Part shown: positions 36,001-40,602 of the stretch, one piece after another
Layout: each line of letters starts with the position of its first letter
Numbering within the stretch: the first letter of the stretch is position 1
Source of the DNA: a virus
Length of the DNA: 43,601 nt
Virus record (IMG/VR): IMGVR_UViG_3300046168_000030
Location: 1-43,601 of that record
Reading direction: 5' to 3' (one strand)
Notes under the pieces: model-generated
The model's database searches: none
Told to the model about the DNA's origin: nothing
Seen by the model: only the letters and a program-made list of their open reading frames with translations
Program-made: the position numbers and the translations under genes

Positions 36001-36715
36001 AGTAACCATGAATGCCAACAGTATGCACAAGGTGCTTACAGAATTTAATGGCCGCTGGGATCAATTGAATGACATTATAAATAATGCAGACCTAACAGGC
36101 AGCCAGATGCGTGACGAATTTTTCAAGCAGGGATTTGGTGGGGCCTACTTGGGCAACAAGATTCTATCTTTCGTTTTAGCAACCATTGCCCGTGATGACT
36201 TAGTAATCATTGACCGTTGGCAATTAATTAATCTCTGGAAAGATTATCTCGATAAGAAATCGGATGGCCGCCCATTCAGATACGAAAAGGATGGAACCCC
36301 AGTGGAGAAAAGTAATTTCTATGACACTTATGTAACTTTACTTTCTGGCACCGAAGGTCTGGCAGTATTCAAGAGTATTGAGGTTGCTATGAATAAACTG
36401 ATTGAGAAGAATGAACCTTTTCTACGGGAGCAGCTTTCGACTCATGGACTTGAACCAAGCATCTTTGCCTTGCATTGGATTACATGGAACATGATAAAGA
36501 AAGAGGCAGTAGGGCACAGTTCGCTAGATGTTACACAAAAATATTTACTAGAAGGGAAATATCCAAATGAGTTATCTGAAAGGAAAAAATTTATCGAAGA
36601 CTTCACGGGCGAGCCAAAGTCAACCGAAGAAGTTGTCCGCAAAATCGGAGGGGGCCGCCAAAGGTACAAACATGCAGTCGAGAAAGGAAAGAACCCCTAC
36701 ATCCAGACACTCTGA
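30032..36715 (+). CDS. Giant polyvalent internal virion protein with metallopeptidase and ART-like segments
   Basis: 2227 residues. Segments seen: Gly/Ala-rich possibly membrane-active region (about 185-385); zincin metallopeptidase motif HELGHH at 494-499 in AAHIFAHELGHHFMKQRLG; a linker rich in MPAKKG; an ADP-ribosyltransferase-like region about 1220-1350 (FKKWFGDSKVLDEKGEPRVV, then YHGT, then PVYLSIKNP and a GNPDIRYMPA end); and a C-terminal helical domain after about 2000 (DRWQLINLW, then ITWNMIKKE). This matches polyvalent proteins, which phages and plasmids inject with their DNA so that effectors act at once in the cell. FMPA/YMPA motifs recur between domains and may be linker or processing sites. 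Confidence 0.75.
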   Translation: MPEVKLNSLFDKYEVEEPNNVVLPEATEVPYLTRAESDAEYDRNKNRTTFESAAAFMGSLDFTGYIEDTWLPALKNESLLRGLIGGDRDAYRAVGTSVKLGTKDLGVIGKQIIERAMESDDLTEEQKKANHHARQNEMLTYFHDISKKEMEEGAGGKYVEDINALRDFTDPSNWFGGFGVFNKAYTNTLRKGLKGTAAVAAPVTKKMAQASGLANSVFKIPEKIAGSKTMVFANAVGASAWALGDNATLLAGTAGVTVGKMATGLAEKVGRNASEVLKVFSKPSSHERFLYRLATSETVSPKIRKMATRAMKMHGTKMYDIAFDAIVAGTSAGALQAAIQYAAGASDEQAGQAASAGVAMASPMGAAFGPRGSGKDVRSTANGKLTKRSQQSIRDYMARKNSVYAAEEIKDLAKVSPDSAVTLATMDALAPIEGLRIQIMDLNELSDFVSEKAGTKIDKDQVPSAHYDRDMGMMVLNKNDMVASVDEAAHIFAHELGHHFMKQRLGTDLATRRQVLESFEDPEGKEFYFLDKKGNRIETIAPIKVNGEAIEFAQNYSDRVRKTNPQMADRILKDGALLAEEIGADMFAATFTKDPNVFNMFQPQFRATMAGAMRTALSKFGLVDPKSGAPNAIVPDMKVPDSLKQMYKNYIEEGRRLQADRAESVDKGTKVFPKKGTTAQSTFQKQNGGLTWDLLAGNDFILKDQQMFDEFEEVMNRVTQDLDKKYVGLGRDASNQNMHPEIRKFLKKHSLRPDVVDAILNLAQDLVDSRETVRIGHRTGSQGQWSDYNPYLISDITLFGFQFSPKAPAKRKNRKTGETKVQHPAMKVMAYKNEVVESNIIAMAQAGLLKDYGNDPQKFAQALTEHSKTAFRKYGPEARINPEGKGENELFAMAFGSTTLKADALKQPVNKQFWSKEKNGIKNGIKSYYIGELIGASRTGTTGFAVDYYNMRDNYMPSLSRGMDYKQARKRNLQSSMVVAAGKSNKRPRVAELQQMAKDLRDGFITPDQYAEGVDQYLPVDTLTEKDIIPETEEKIDEAIRRQGNESKISKINRRDGLKTGDKASLRLDIPSYDGPLKAWVPTIYVNKKTVSHQSTAVVTDASFGNPYKSALRVAEGKGKGPFAIIDGTYKKMSEKAAVNLAKRALENKDGTWTQVGFDPERHSYFYDRGDHRIAVESADMVVQVGRSVFAKNAKKELAGKTFGKDGFFMPAKKGTTDTKAFKKWFGDSKVLDEKGEPRVVYHGTRSEFNKFETPSMFHIDPRYTENIGDRTKPVYLSIKNPANLRDMNLSPSDPNFRDMVKDLEKKGYDGAEYRKEVFIAFKPSQIKSATGNKGTFDSGNPDIRYMPAKVKSGDRLPALNKTSGWLFPNGGFLEAPYSNHEQVLARFFDEFPDDDRYKSKVMASKERTMTMKGLDAGLMRVKKDGNQVYFQGQLTPAMKGLIEKAGIEYDFTAIHDRTNRGNREDTSVIYSQPTGNFMPKKRDWEGPSLPPVKNRAAAKKGNMQASFGVAALREQTLPSIPYAKRMAKQAYFKRFMSENKKILKSLGLVVEDAYQTIGGWEDTELNSIARENSQRISVKYSRPEDLETAVALLGSLAPEVQNSVMTVEYNTRGRQREYVLDIDPMKAEVLTSLETLSKYDLQGGFTYDTETNKLIFATEAQPQAERVEQFINDFRGRGIKAGTFRKASVKWPNNKRYRRLLAIDRIHRLYGGDDWKELHKLADEARDRLSYDPKKAAQKVLRGKAKPKKSVAQFKKEGKIISEHDSLIIEPNVIAKDKNYVTKSLETMSERGWNQILEANALADSLQAQMEDGGTSLENWAKVMALRTQKSIPTEIAIPPATLHRWITNEGDFQKFFLEKINEDPEYLESALNGLASVMPNHEKAKQGEIPTIMTALHAMWGVMSISAAPVAQESGWIALVNNKKTLDYLYDSIDGSFDVSLDEWTNHVSTFLKSAKEGGMIADVLDGKGRPVLGKDGKPKRKPFAGNAVTMNANSMHKVLTEFNGRWDQLNDIINNADLTGSQMRDEFFKQGFGGAYLGNKILSFVLATIARDDLVIIDRWQLINLWKDYLDKKSDGRPFRYEKDGTPVEKSNFYDTYVTLLSGTEGLAVFKSIEVAMNKLIEKNEPFLREQLSTHGLEPSIFALHWITWNMIKKEAVGHSSLDVTQKYLLEGKYPNELSERKKFIEDFTGEPKSTEEVVRKIGGGRQRYKHAVEKGKNPYIQTL

Positions 36716-36782
36716 GCGTGACCAAGAAGCCATTAGAAATTTTACAAGTTACGCACAAATTGAACCACCTATTGAGTTATGA
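36672..36782 (+). CDS. Possible small basic protein overlapping the end of the giant gene
   Basis: 36 residues from ATG 36672 (MQSRKERTPTSRHSERDQEA), ending in an ATGA overlap with an acidic 44-residue ORF. The frame is open further upstream (36567), but that part lies inside the giant gene. The coupling supports it, but composition is low complexity. Confidence 0.4.
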   Translation: MQSRKERTPTSRHSERDQEAIRNFTSYAQIEPPIEL

Positions 36783-36913
36783 ACGAGGAAGAAATAATTG
36801 AGGAAGAAATTAATGAGGAGGCACCTGCCGAGGAACAAGTTGAAGAGGTCCAGCTAAAAGCTGAAGTCCGCAACAACATTGCGATTCAAGGCAATAATCC
36901 CCTCGCTCGGTAG
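36779..36913 (+). CDS. Small very acidic protein at the end of the late operon
   Basis: 44 residues: MNEEEIIEEEINEEAPAEEQ, then a helical segment and NNIAIQGNNPLAR. Coupled by ATGA to the previous ORF. High Glu content suggests a basic partner or DNA mimicry. Followed by a terminator-like hairpin. No family recognised. Confidence 0.5.
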   Translation: MNEEEIIEEEINEEAPAEEQVEEVQLKAEVRNNIAIQGNNPLAR

Positions 36914-36918
36914 AGTAT

Positions 36919-36951
36919 AAACTTTATGACATAAGTCCCCTAAAGTTTTTT
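36919..36951 (+). terminator. Terminator-like inverted repeat after the late operon
   Basis: AAACTTTA (36919-36926) and TAAAGTTT (36941-36948) form an 8-bp stem, followed by a T-run to 36951. The loop is 14 nt and contains TGACATAAGTC. The stem is AT-rich, so it is a weak intrinsic terminator at best, but it lies where the late operon should end and just before promoter P3. Confidence 0.45.
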
Positions 36952-36959
36952 CTTGCATC

Positions 36960-36987
36960 TTGCTTATTGTCTCCCCATTAGTAAGAG
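36960..36987 (+). promoter_or_regulatory. Cassette promoter P3
   Basis: TTGCTT (36960-36965), 16-bp spacer ATTGTCTCCCCATTAG, TAAGAG (36982-36987). Here the ATG at 36989 follows after only 1 nt, 6 nt less than in the other copies. Either this copy has lost bases, or a second TTGCAT at 36953 serves as -35 and shifts the start site upstream. Confidence 0.55.
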
Positions 36988-36988
36988 C

Positions 36989-37183
36989 ATGAACGACATA
37001 AATATAAAATTAACTAAAAAAGAAACCGAGTTTGTAACAGATGGGTTAGTATATTTGCTTCTACAAGCAGAAAGAGAACTTGTTGAACTTGAAAAACTAA
37101 AGGACGAGGAAACTCGTGATCATGTTTGTAATCACCAAGTGAGAAAAATTCGCAGCTTACGAGAACTCAAAGCAAAATTTTAA
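36989..37183 (+). CDS. Small accessory protein, first gene of cassette P3
   Basis: 64 residues from ATG 36989 (MNDINIKLTKKETEFV); an upstream in-frame start at 36953 would lie inside the promoter. The protein is helical with charged heptads (LLLQAERELVELEKLKDEET), probably a small coiled coil. The stop codon is the first base triplet of the shared TAAGGAGACC leader of the next gene. Function unknown. Confidence 0.6.
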   Translation: MNDINIKLTKKETEFVTDGLVYLLLQAERELVELEKLKDEETRDHVCNHQVRKIRSLRELKAKF

Positions 37184-37199
37184 GGAGACCAACTGAATG
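37182..37199 (+). repeat. Shared RBS leader R1 (copies also at 37435, 38079, 38617)
   Basis: AAGGAGACCAACTGAATG here; AAGGAGACTAACCGAATG at 37435-37452; AAGGAGACCAACCGAATG at 38079-38096 and 38617-38634. Each joins or nearly joins the previous stop codon to the next start, with GGAG 9 nt before ATG. The conservation beyond the Shine-Dalgarno shows that these leaders were copied as units. GGAGAC is the reverse complement of GTCTCC in the cassette promoters. Confidence 0.85.
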
Positions 37200-37436
37200 A
37201 ACAACGAAATCAACCTATATCAATCACCTAAAGCACTAAAAGTTTTCATCAATTATTGCTGCGACTTTTACTTTAATGAGACTGCAACATTCAGACTTAA
37301 AGATTTACGAAAAGCTGATCTTATAAGTGCTTGCAAGCTTGTACAAAAGCGTAAAGATTGCGAATTTCTTGCTGACTCAACAGACCGTGAGAAAGTTAGA
37401 GATATACTTTTAGACTTAGGGTACGAACACGCATAA
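37197..37436 (+). CDS. Small accessory protein
   Basis: 79 residues, start behind leader R1. NYCCDFYFNETATFRLKDLRKADLI is the most structured part (residues about 17-41); the C-terminus is helical with two more cysteines. Second gene of cassette P3. It shares ATGAACAAC start codons with its neighbours. No family recognised; a phage accessory (for example anti-defence) role is possible but unproven. Confidence 0.6.
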   Translation: MNNEINLYQSPKALKVFINYCCDFYFNETATFRLKDLRKADLISACKLVQKRKDCEFLADSTDREKVRDILLDLGYEHA

Positions 37437-37449
37437 GGAGACTAACCGA

Positions 37450-37653
37450 ATGAACAACAAAATTATATCACTCGTAAACAAACTTAACGAAGACTACAGA
37501 TACTTTGTAGGATCAAAACGGCAGGATGCACTAGAAGTTGTTTTTGAAAACATTGTAACCGAATTATTTGAAAACGGTGACAGAAATTTAGGTGTCTCAA
37601 AAGATCATATTAAGAAAGATCTTACTGATCTCATCGAAAGATTATCTAAATAA
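37450..37653 (+). CDS. Small accessory protein
   Basis: 67 residues behind leader R2. Helical and charged (KIISLVNKLNEDYRYFVGSK, then a C-terminal DHIKKDLTDLIERL). The first 18 bases of the gene are identical to those of the gene at 38377, although the proteins then differ. Third gene of cassette P3. No family recognised. Confidence 0.6.
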   Translation: MNNKIISLVNKLNEDYRYFVGSKRQDALEVVFENIVTELFENGDRNLGVSKDHIKKDLTDLIERLSK

Positions 37654-37682
37654 TTTATGACACAACCTTTTTTATTTAGTAC

Positions 37683-37710
37683 TTGCATAATGGCTCCCAA
37701 TAAGTAAGAT
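37683..37710 (+). promoter_or_regulatory. Cassette promoter P4
   Basis: TTGCAT (37683-37688), 16-bp spacer AATGGCTCCCAATAAG, TAAGAT (37705-37710), 7 nt to the ATG at 37718. A TATGACA box starts 27 bp before the -35 (37656), the same distance as at P1. Confidence 0.75.
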
Positions 37711-37717
37711 TACCAAC

Positions 37718-38080
37718 ATGAACAACAATGCTACACAGAAATCAAGAGTGAATATAAATTCAGTTAACGCTTATCTTTATTGGTTCGAGGGTGACCTTAA
37801 ACAAAGATTTATCGAAGAAGGAGAAGATGAAGGGATCGAAGTTGGTTACTTCGCAGATCATTTTGTTGGACTTGAGCTTGATGGTAAAAAATATGTTAAC
37901 AACGAGTTTTGCTCATGGGGTCATGCTTCAAGAACCGAAGCAGATAATTTTATTCAGCGTATAAAGGATCACGGATCAGTAAATCTAGATAAGTGGTTCG
38001 AAGAAGTGCCTCACGATTATCTTGAAAGTTGTGCTTATGCAGAGCGTTGCGAGAGGGAAGCAGAAGGAATTTTTAATTAA
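37718..38080 (+). CDS. Accessory protein, first gene of cassette P4
   Basis: 120 residues, no ribosome binding site, ATG 7 nt after the -10 box. Acidic (pattern EEGEDEGIEVGYFADHFVG), with several aromatic residues (YLYWFEGDLKQRF, VNNEFCSWGHASR) and a helical acidic C-terminus. The net negative charge would fit a DNA-mimic or partner-binding protein, as many anti-restriction proteins are, but no family is recognised. Confidence 0.6.
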   Translation: MNNNATQKSRVNINSVNAYLYWFEGDLKQRFIEEGEDEGIEVGYFADHFVGLELDGKKYVNNEFCSWGHASRTEADNFIQRIKDHGSVNLDKWFEEVPHDYLESCAYAERCEREAEGIFN

Positions 38081-38093
38081 GGAGACCAACCGA

Positions 38094-38333
38094 ATGAACT
38101 TCAAATTATTTATATATAACAATTACTGGAAACAGGGTAAGTCTTATTTGATTACCCATGAACACGCACAGCAACTCACAAAACGAGCAGGGCATAGATT
38201 CAAGGAAATACTAGATCGCACACAATGGCTTGATGACCCCAAAGTACAAGACTGGATCAGAAATGATTTTCAGAAAGGTAAAGATAGACTCTGGTCAGAG
38301 GATTATGAATTTACTTACTTTCAAGAACTTTAA
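38094..38333 (+). CDS. Small accessory protein
   Basis: 79 residues from ATG 38094 (MNFKLFIYNNYWKQG) behind leader R3; the frame is open upstream to 38022, but that part overlaps the previous gene. Basic and aromatic (TKRAGHRFKEILDRTQWLDD, DRLWSEDYEFTYF). Second gene of cassette P4. No family recognised. Confidence 0.6.
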   Translation: MNFKLFIYNNYWKQGKSYLITHEHAQQLTKRAGHRFKEILDRTQWLDDPKVQDWIRNDFQKGKDRLWSEDYEFTYFQEL

Positions 38334-38341
38334 TTTAGTAC

Positions 38342-38369
38342 TTGCTATTTGTCTCCCAATAAATAAGAT
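38342..38369 (+). promoter_or_regulatory. Cassette promoter P5
   Basis: TTGCTA (38342-38347), 16-bp spacer TTTGTCTCCCAATAAA, TAAGAT (38364-38369), 7 nt to the ATG at 38377. It starts 8 nt after the previous stop. Confidence 0.75.
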
Positions 38370-38376
38370 TATCACC

Positions 38377-38613
38377 ATGAACAACAAAATTATATATCAA
38401 GCATTTTTCATTGGAGTTCGCTCCTTTGTTTATTCACCTAAGTTTGCAAAGCTGCAATCTGCACAAAACTGGATTGCTAGAAATCGCCACAGAGTTGTCG
38501 AAGATTTGCAAATCATAAAATACAACTTATCAGACAGGAGTCAGACTGAATGGTTAAATGATACTGGCACTCCCTACGATGGTTGGAAATCAAATCCATT
38601 TTACCAATACTGA
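38377..38613 (+). CDS. Accessory protein, first gene of cassette P5
   Basis: 78 residues, MNNKIIYQAFFIGVRSFVYS start without Shine-Dalgarno. Basic N-terminal half with aromatic residues (SPKFAKLQSAQNWIARNRHR), a polar C-terminus (TPYDGWKSNPFYQY). Identical first 18 bases to the gene at 37450 point to copying of the whole 5' module. No family recognised. Confidence 0.6.
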   Translation: MNNKIIYQAFFIGVRSFVYSPKFAKLQSAQNWIARNRHRVVEDLQIIKYNLSDRSQTEWLNDTGTPYDGWKSNPFYQY

Positions 38614-38631
38614 AATAAGGAGACCAACCGA

Positions 38632-38880
38632 ATGAAACTTAAAAAAGCATTTAACCAAGCAATAGACTTTGAACTTACATGGTACCCAGAAAGGTACGCA
38701 TCAGATCAAATTAAGATCACTAAAGCCGCTGCCAAAAGAAATGTCAGACCCTGCTATGAGCAATACCTAGATTGTGACGGGGATGAGATTAGCGATTGTG
38801 AACTACACTGGTACGGAGAGCATGGAGAAATTATCGTAAGCTACGATATAGAAAGAAAATTATTGACCCTTGGATCTTAG
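38632..38880 (+). CDS. Small accessory protein beside attP
   Basis: 82 residues behind leader R4. Mixed charge, two WY pairs (LTWYPERYASDQ, LHWYGEHGEIIV) and a CYEQYLDCDGDEISDCE segment with three cysteines. Second gene of cassette P5 and the last gene before the attachment site, hence at the extreme end of an integrated prophage. No family recognised. Confidence 0.6.
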   Translation: MKLKKAFNQAIDFELTWYPERYASDQIKITKAAAKRNVRPCYEQYLDCDGDEISDCELHWYGEHGEIIVSYDIERKLLTLGS

Positions 38881-38882
38881 TC

Positions 38883-38910
38883 TTGACACTGTCTCAATAG
38901 ACTCTATATA
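38883..38910 (+). promoter_or_regulatory. Promoter upstream of attP and integrase (cassette-related P6)
   Basis: TTGACA (38883-38888), 16-bp spacer with TGTCTCAATA, TATATA (38905-38910). It is the nearest to sigma-70 consensus of the family, and the ATG at 38928 is 17 nt after the -10, so a short leader exists. It lies on the far side of the attP core from int. Confidence 0.75.
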
Positions 38911-38927
38911 TCTCAATTAACAACCAA

Positions 38928-40073
38928 ATGAACACGGTCAGACATAGTACAGGGGACTGCAAATCCTCTATCATCGGTTCGATTCCGATCCGCGCCTCCA
39001 AAATTTCTTGTGGAAAAAACTTCACAAGAATATGTAATTATGTCACATATGATGGTGTGGATACCCCTGTCACTATTAGTGACAATGGAAAATTTGTTTC
39101 CCTTAAATTTACATATAAAGGCAACTCTCATACCCAGCGTTTATATGTTCCACTTGCCCAACTTACTGGACTAGACATTGAAACCGTTGTTAAGAAATTT
39201 CATCAAAAGATTGATGGTCTCATCAGTCTTCGTACCTTGCTGGACTTTTATCTTGAGCATGGAACTGGTAGTCTTACTACCCGTAAGAAAAATGTAGCTA
39301 ACTTTATAGACTACTGCAAAAGAGAGGGGATCTCTCTTGATGAGCCAATTTCTATCTTAGCAAAGACAGATGAATTAGGCCGTACCCTGCCAGAACGGTG
39401 GGAAACACTTTACAATTTACCTCATAAGTTACGGCAGGTTCGCAGCATATTTGGTCGCAAAAATCTAGTGTTGTTCAAACGAGAGGGCTGGGACACCAGC
39501 GTCTTTGGGAATTTTTCTAGTTTCATCCCAGAGACAACAGTGTCCCAGCCTTTCTCAACTTCTGATATTGAGGTGGACCACATTATTAATTTTTTCAATG
39601 CGGCTAAAGAAGAACATCCAACATTTTATAAAATCTATTTACTTGCATTTGGATGCGGCTTGAGAAAGTCAGAGATCTACCAAGTAAAGCACGAAGATTT
39701 TACCACTTTCAATGGGCAGCATTTTTTACTGCTGCCTTTTGCCACGAAGAGAACGAAGTTAAAAAACTTAAATGGTGTTACAGAAAAAGTACCTGTATCC
39801 CAACAAGTATTTGAGTTTTTTACCTCGCAGTTTTCTCAAGGAAAAATCGTAGAGGGTGGAGAAAGACTTCACAAACGATTCATTAAGTTTTTGAAGACCG
39901 AGGTAGGCATTAATGAAAATAAAGCCTGCCATCGTCTTAGAAAGATTCTTGGTGCTAGGTTGGCAACCGAGCATGGTATTTACCATGCAGCAAAGCAGCT
40001 AAGAAATAGCGTTCAAGTAGCGGAGAGATATTATTCTGATCTCACTGCTCATAAGAACGAATTAACGGTGTAG
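38928..40073 (+). CDS. int: Tyrosine-family integrase whose ORF runs across attP
   Basis: 381 residues from ATG 38928. Catalytic residues fit the family: R246 (GCGLRKSE), H335-R-L-R338 (CHRLRK), and nucleophile Y368 or Y369 (ERYYSD). A SAM-like core-binding domain precedes (about 85-200). Residues 8-24 are translated from the tRNA-Cys core itself, so the annotated start is uncertain: a GTG at 39057 (residue 44) is the first in-frame alternative after the core, but has no Shine-Dalgarno. The enzyme integrates the phage circle at the host tRNA-Cys gene. Followed by a regulatory dyad. Confidence 0.85.
   Translation: MNTVRHSTGDCKSSIIGSIPIRASKISCGKNFTRICNYVTYDGVDTPVTISDNGKFVSLKFTYKGNSHTQRLYVPLAQLTGLDIETVVKKFHQKIDGLISLRTLLDFYLEHGTGSLTTRKKNVANFIDYCKREGISLDEPISILAKTDELGRTLPERWETLYNLPHKLRQVRSIFGRKNLVLFKREGWDTSVFGNFSSFIPETTVSQPFSTSDIEVDHIINFFNAAKEEHPTFYKIYLLAFGCGLRKSEIYQVKHEDFTTFNGQHFLLLPFATKRTKLKNLNGVTEKVPVSQQVFEFFTSQFSQGKIVEGGERLHKRFIKFLKTEVGINENKACHRLRKILGARLATEHGIYHAAKQLRNSVQVAERYYSDLTAHKNELTV
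38952..39000 (+). other. attP core: 3' half of a tRNA-Cys gene
   Basis: The sequence folds as the 3' half of tRNA-Cys: anticodon arm GGGGA-CTGCAAA-TCCTC with anticodon GCA, variable loop, T arm ATCGG-TTCGATT-CCGAT, acceptor strand CCGCGCC, discriminator T and CCA. The matching 5' half (acceptor strand GGCGCGG and D arm) is missing upstream, so it is not a functional tRNA gene. Next to an integrase, such a part-tRNA is the common core that recombines with, and rebuilds, the host tRNA gene. Confidence 0.9.
39005..39030. promoter_or_regulatory. Inverted repeat just after the attP core
   Basis: TTCTTGTG (39005-39012) and CACAAGAA (39023-39030) are perfect 8-bp inverted arms with a 10-nt spacer, 4 nt after the tRNA CCA. 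It could be an integrase arm site or, in the prophage, a 3' trailer hairpin of the restored host tRNA. There is no T-run for a strong terminator. Confidence 0.55.
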
Positions 40074-40132
40074 TGGAAAGGACGATGTAACGATATAGGA
40101 TATACTATAAAAAGTCATGAGACTTCTGTTTG

Positions 40133-40172
40133 TAAATTGTTAACTAACAAATCAATTACGGTTAACAATTTA
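40133..40172. promoter_or_regulatory. Perfect 12-bp inverted repeat upstream of the replication operon
   Basis: TAAATTGTTAAC (40133-40144), 16-nt spacer, GTTAACAATTTA (40161-40172). A possible promoter box TATACT is near 40111. The left arm core AAATTGTTAAC is identical to 12920-12930 before the scaffold gene. Probable operator for a dimeric regulator governing both loci. Confidence 0.65.
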
Positions 40173-40295
40173 AACATCAGTGTCACAAATGATCACGCAA
40201 TTGAGCTAGAGACCAAAGGTCCATGGCAAGGTTCAATCCCAGAACTTCTGGAAGTCTTAGGAGAATTAATTGATGACCAAGAAGATCAACAGTAA
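40137..40295 (+). CDS. Possible small acidic ORF with TTG start
   Basis: The frame of int stays open after its stop until TAA at 40293. The only usual start is TTG at 40137, giving 52 residues ending GSIPELLEVLGELIDDQEDQ and Q. The C-terminal part looks like a real acidic helical protein, but the start lies in the operator dyad and there is no ATG. It overlaps the next gene by 23 bases. Confidence 0.3.
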   Translation: MLTNKSITVNNLNISVTNDHAIELETKGPWQGSIPELLEVLGELIDDQEDQQ

Positions 40296-40602
40296 GCAAA
40301 AGGGAGCCAGATTTGAGAGGGCCATTGCTCACATTCTCAATGATGCAGGTTATACTGCAAGACGGGGCCAACAATTTTGTGGAGCCAATGGAGATGCTGA
40401 TGTTATCGCCCCAGACTTTCCGTTCCATTTGGAGTGCAAGCATGTGGAGAAGCTGAACCTTTACGCTGCCATGACTCAAGCAATTGCAGATGCAAAGAAG
40501 GCAGGCAAGCCGCCATGTGTGATCCACAAAAAAAACCACTCGGAAGAACTTTTTACATGCAGGTTAGATGACCTGCTTAACCTACTAAATCAATATGAAT
40601 GA
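40273..40602 (+). CDS. PD-(D/E)XK Holliday-junction-resolvase-like nuclease
   Basis: 109 residues from ATG 40273 (MTKKINSKQKGARFER); a GGAG stands 12 nt upstream. The archaeal-Hjc / phage-resolvase layout is clear: E15 in GARFERAIAHIL, a basic GYTARRGQQF, GDADVI with D41 and D43, and E54-C-K56 in FHLECKH. Enzymes of this type cut four-way junctions as symmetric dimers. It opens the recombination operon, so it likely resolves replication or packaging intermediates. Confidence 0.75.
   Translation: MTKKINSKQKGARFERAIAHILNDAGYTARRGQQFCGANGDADVIAPDFPFHLECKHVEKLNLYAAMTQAIADAKKAGKPPCVIHKKNHSEELFTCRLDDLLNLLNQYE

Noticed and set aside
36567-36671. N-terminal extension of the small ORF at 36672
   Set aside because: Lies fully inside the giant gene and has low-complexity Lys/Ser composition typical of a shadow frame.
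38940-39000. Functional tRNA-Cys gene
   Set aside because: Only the 3' half is present; the 5' acceptor strand and D arm are absent, so it is an attachment core.
40187-40204. Short ATG-started ORFs in the int-resolvase gap
   Set aside because: They stop after 5-8 codons and have no ribosome binding site.
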